Source: Larix kaempferi (Eukaryota; Streptophyta; Pinopsida; Pinales; Pinaceae). Taken from it: 64,000 nucleotides of DNA. Positions within the stretch are counted from its first letter, which is position 1. Each line of letters opens with the position of its first letter. The DNA lies in NCBI GenBank assembly GCA_027924585.1, contig BSBM01000994.1, positions 12,037,001-12,101,000 on the forward strand. The letters are read 5' to 3'. The position numbers and the translations under genes were made by a program. The notes beneath the pieces are model-generated. The model made no database searches. It worked only from the letters and a program-made list of their open reading frames with translations, and was not told where the DNA came from. Below, one piece after another: positions 60,371-64,000 of the stretch.

Positions 60371-60559
60371 CTTAATGATGCATGATTTAGTTTTTATATG
60401 GCCTAAGTGAGCCAAACTATAAGAATGGTGGCCCAATTTTATTCCATGTAAATATTGGTTATGTAATGGACCGCTATGGTATTAAATTGGGTTTCCATTC
60501 GCTCTACTTCCCTATATCAAGCCATATCCAAACTAAAGCATGTAGCTCTAGGGAGTCCT

Positions 60560-60785
60560 ACAACAGCCTCTCAAATCTCATAATTTTTATTGTGGGTTTT
60601 GCACCTATTATTTGGAAGCCTAGTTTCTAAAATGATGCAGATTTTGCACAAAGGTATTGAATGAATAGTCAGTTCCTTTGTGGAAAATATGGATCATGTT
60701 AGAAACTAGGTTTCCAAAGGATGGGTGTACAAATCATAATAACAAATATCAGATTTAGTATCACAAACTCTCAACAATAAACCCA
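60560..60785. mobile_element. foldback / MITE-like hairpin, copy 2
   Basis: Arms again contain CAAATCTCATAA, a GCACC-TATTATTTGGAAGCC form on the left and ACACCCATCCTTTGGAAACC as reverse complement on the right, with TAGTTTCTAA inside both arms. Read on the minus strand, the outer end TTGTGATACTAAATCT equals the left end of copy 1. Confidence 0.8.
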
Positions 60786-60789
60786 TTCA

Positions 60790-62303
60790 TGGTTTTCATG
60801 AAGGGAAGTCAACACAATTCAATATTTGATGTCATCTTCTTTCTAACTGACAATTGAATGATGAACTTACAATGGTTTCCATTGATGTTATGTTAAGCTT
60901 GCAATAGATTCAATGATGGGGACACATTAGGGATACGCTGGAATTTCGATCTATGAGATGATATTGCATTCTTTTGATGATGTGCTAATGTGGGGAATGC
61001 ATCAAACTTTTGACATCCATTCAAATGGCTTGTCATGATTGCAATGATCTTGAATGAATAGGATTTAGTCGGAATTCCAACACTAAACTGATGTGTAACT
61101 CCCCTGCTTTGGAACCCCTAGTCTAGCAATGCCAGGATGTAATTGTTGTTTATAATGCCTATAAGGTTGAACATATTGTATTTTGTAAATATTAATACTA
61201 AAAATCCACAGCTAGTTGTGCTGAGGAAATATGCTGAAAAGATAGGGGACTTGTGTGTTCACTAGAGATGGTAAGGGGGTTAGATGACTTAGGTTTGGAA
61301 AACCATGCTATAAAACCATTAAATATTTATGTTCCTAAAGTTTATCCAATATCATAAACCATTTAAATGACTTTAGTTTATATTTTTAAAATCATAATTA
61401 TTTTTTAATTATGATTAAGTGGGATTTTGGTGCTTTTATGTTTTTACATAAAAATAAAAATAAAAGTTGGGAGAGCCCACATGGGTTCCATATTTCATGA
61501 AAAAGACTTATGCATGAAAGGAAAAGTGTGTTCATCCCATCCTGATAAAAGGTGTTGAAGAAAAATGGAACTATGAAAAAAAAAATTCCAATGCTTGGGT
61601 GTGTCCGAGAGGATAGGGGAGGTAATTATTATCTGAGAATAAAAACTGATATGAATCCGTGAACTTGTGAGTCAAATTAATGATAATTTTCTACTGCAAT
61701 TCTAGCCATTTTGTCTCTAGCCATTCCATTGAAGTGGCAAATGATGTAAGCAGCTGATTTGGTGGATTTCTGAGAACAGATGGCAGTGATGTGTCTCACT
61801 GTTGTGCATTCAGAAGGAAATCAAGGAGGTTAATTGCACTATCTTGAATGGAATTAGATTCAACCCAATTTTCCTGATTTCCAAGTGTTAATCCTGCAAA
61901 AGTATGGGAATTAGAGAGATGTATTTCTAGTGAATGCACAAGTCACATCTCGGGGCTATTGTTCTGCTGAGAGATTAAGGAGCAGAATTACCTAGGGTTG
62001 GGCAGAGCGTGGAATCCACACAAACAGCTACCCAAATTAAGTGTTTAATAGATAAGTTTAATTAATGGGAATGATGTTTTTAATTTACAATATTAATCCA
62101 TGAAAAAATTATCCATGGTTTTCTGTTTAAATTTCTGGATTTGCATAAAAAGAAGGAATTCATCAGTTGCTTGGTTAAATTCCTATACAAAAAAATTGGT
62201 ACAAGTTTAACTCTGCAATTTGTTTGTTTTCTGATTAAATTTTTTGGTTTGAAATAAAAAAATGAAGTCACAAATTTTTGGGTTTAAATTTGTGTATAAT
62301 TCT
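60790..62303. other. repeat-derived interval; possible LTR start at 61092
   Basis: TGTGTAACTCCCCTGC at 61092 resembles an LTR beginning but no matching end or target duplication was found. At 62095-62265 a degenerate repeat with TAAATT-TTT-GGTTTG-like words recurs about three times. No gene seen. Confidence 0.35.
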
Positions 62304-62334
62304 ATGTAATATCCTGAATTTTGAACTAACTATT

Positions 62335-62935
62335 TTTTATGTTATATTGGGTCCACAGCCCCAACACATATGATTTGGTTTGATTATTGGGCATAAGACC
62401 TAGTGCATATGATTCATTTATTTTATAGATTTACATATTGGGTGTGGACCCTAACTGATGCATTATTGTTATATGTTGGGCAAGAAAGCCCTAATGAATT
62501 GATTATGTGAATTGGGTACAAAACCCTAATATACTGAGATGACCTTTTGTTACATACTGTGCAGAGTGATGATTTACATGATCGACTTATATGATGTGTT
62601 GAGCATGGACTTATGAACACACAGATGACCTACGTACTAAGCATAAGCCCTATAGGATTTCATTATTGTACTGGGTGTAAGCCTCGATGTACATTGAGTG
62701 TTGGGAAGGATCCCTAGAGAACTCCAAGCTTGATAAATGAATAACGGATCCGAGGCCATTACATTCTAGATGTGCTTCACAACCACATTCTATGTACTAG
62801 TGTTGAGAAGGATGCTCTAGAATTGCACTAGCGTAACGCCCATGTGAAGAGTGTTTAGTTAAAGCTCTGAAGAGCACTCAGGGTTACTTGATCTTAAAAG
62901 TGTTGAGTCGAGAAGACTATGAATAACACTTCTAT
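62335..62935. repeat. degenerate TTGGG/GTTGAG repeats
   Basis: About ten loosely repeated segments of 35-65 bp begin ATTGGG-(T/C) or GTGTTGAG and contain CCCTAA or CTCTAGA words. They resemble, on the opposite strand, the degenerate flank of the 54-bp array in element B (GTTGGGCATAATACG, GTTGAGTCGGGAGGAC). Confidence 0.6.
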
Positions 62936-63529
62936 TAATCACGATTATTTAATTTTGTTAAATGAATAATTTTCTATTTATCATCAAGTACTGCGGAAAC
63001 TACCATGTTAAACGAGGGAATCCAACATGCAAGAGAGAGGTCTAGAGGTAACCAACCAAGCCAACTATCCAAGCTTACCATAACTAAACTATTGAATAAT
63101 TAAAGTTAATTGTTCTTATGGGAATAACATACATAAAGGCTAGGGATAAAATAGCTCTCCAAAGTGGATATTATTATTAATAATATTAATAATACTATTA
63201 TTATTACTTTCCTAAAAAGAAAAACATTTCTTATATATGTATATAACTATGGCATAGGGGTTATGCATGAAAGGACTCTCACATTAATATATACTATTAA
63301 GATTATTAATGGTATTATTATTTAATGTTAAATTTAGGAATAATATATAAATATTATTATTATTAATTATAAAATAACTTAAGTTACACCTAATTAACAA
63401 AAACCTCAGTCAAACTCCTAGTTGAACTAGGAGTAAATAATTAGTGAAATATCTTTTAAAGATATTACAATTCAAATTTAATTAAAATATTATTATTTTT
63501 CAAATAGTTATAATCTGTCCAAAACATAA

Positions 63530-63580
63530 TTCACCTATAAAAAGAGGGAAGATCCCAAGTGAAGGGGATCTTTCCCCATT
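63530..63580 (+). promoter_or_regulatory. candidate TATA box and start region of the terminal LTR
   Basis: CTATAAAAAGAGGGAAG is followed by CCAAGTGAAGGGGATC and a pyrimidine-rich CTTTCCCC. The arrangement agrees with the LTR of element B. Confidence 0.45.
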
Positions 63581-63941
63581 ATCATTCTCTTGTGGTAATA
63601 GAGGAGAATTACTCTGCGGAATTGTAACAACCTACCATGCATTATAGATCTGATCAGTAAACTACCTTAGGACCTCTACTTCTCTTGTTGCATGTTGGAA
63701 CCAGCTCGGGGGGATCCAGATAAGACCAAGAATGGTCTAAGGGTCATGGTTGGGTGGAATGTGGTAGTCCCAAAGTTATCCAGTTGAAAATCCATCCTAC
63801 AGGTCAACTAAATTCACACAGTTGTTTTCTTAATTAGTGTTTGGGTGTGCAGGTCCAGCAAGGAAAAATCCAGCTGCAAGAACCAGGTATGAACCATGAC
63901 CTATCCATTTTGTTTAAATAAATATCTAGGAAGTTAAAGTA

Positions 63942-63943
<2 letters not shown>

Positions 63944-64000
<57 letters not shown>
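63944..64000. repeat. AT dinucleotide microsatellite at the window end
   Basis: At least 28 uninterrupted AT units; the array runs off the window. Confidence 0.97.

Larger units (their letters stand above)
62304..64000 (+). mobile_element. probable long LTR, cut by the window end
   Basis: TGTAATATCCTG at 62304 equals the LTR start of element B in its first ten bases. About 1230 bp further on, 63533-63575 reads CTATAAAAAGAGGG and AGTGAAGGGGATCTTTCC, a close relative of the block about 1050 bp inside the element B LTR. Between them are degenerate repeats. The shared GAGCTCAAGGCC block is not present. Extent to the right is unknown. Confidence 0.45.

Overview
This is a gene-poor, AT-rich plant nuclear window, most likely from a gymnosperm and probably a conifer. 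Three things point there: a plant-specific mini zinc finger gene, a decayed Penelope-like retroelement (in plants these are known mainly from conifers), and deep nesting of very long, slowly decaying LTR retroelements. Only one intact, confidently functional gene is visible: an intronless MIF/ZF-HD-type gene at 42576-43001 (+). Nearly everything else is transposable-element sequence of several ages.

Positions ~361-38550 look like one old DNA-transposon-like unit of about 12 kb that was blown up to 38 kb by later insertions. Its two ends carry clusters of the same palindrome, TTATTCGGCCGAATAA. On the left it holds a stop-ridden but recognisable transposase-like pseudogene (1712-4849, +). On the right it holds an unrecognised, broken multi-exon gene pointing the other way (33000-35290, -). 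Into a duplicated exon of that gene a non-coding LTR element has inserted (element A, 6618-32990, 5-bp target duplication CCACC). Inside the left LTR of A sits a second non-coding LTR element on the minus strand (element B, 7295-21739). Inside the right-hand LTR of B sits a solo LTR (C, 17126-20941, target duplication CATCC). A and B have 3.6-4.7 kb LTRs, a Met-tRNA-type primer site, a polypurine tract and an internal domain of 2.5-3.5 kb without protein-coding capacity, which is the architecture of LARDs (large retrotransposon derivatives). Their internal domains carry minisatellites.

From 38600 rightward there is a Penelope-like reverse transcriptase relic (39820-40435), an AT-rich stretch, then the MIF gene with a slightly GC-richer promoter side. 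From 43 to 64 kb lies a mosaic of decayed repeats: a tRNA-derived SINE head, several short tandem duplications, a pair of LTR-like repeats, solo LTR D (51310-52735, target duplication ATGAA), a LINE 3' fragment (57300-58060, -), two related foldback elements near 60.1-60.8 kb, and what seems to be the start of another long LTR (62304 to the window end).

The most striking unexplained signal is a block of about 25 bp with core GAGCTCAAGGCCAAGGCC. It occurs 65-75 bp inside the 5' end of six LTRs belonging to four families (A, B, C and, in variant form, D) whose surrounding sequence differs. A second shared block, an 18-nt perfect stem-loop, sits just upstream of the polypurine tract of both A and B. 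All comparisons were made by eye; no alignment or database search was run.
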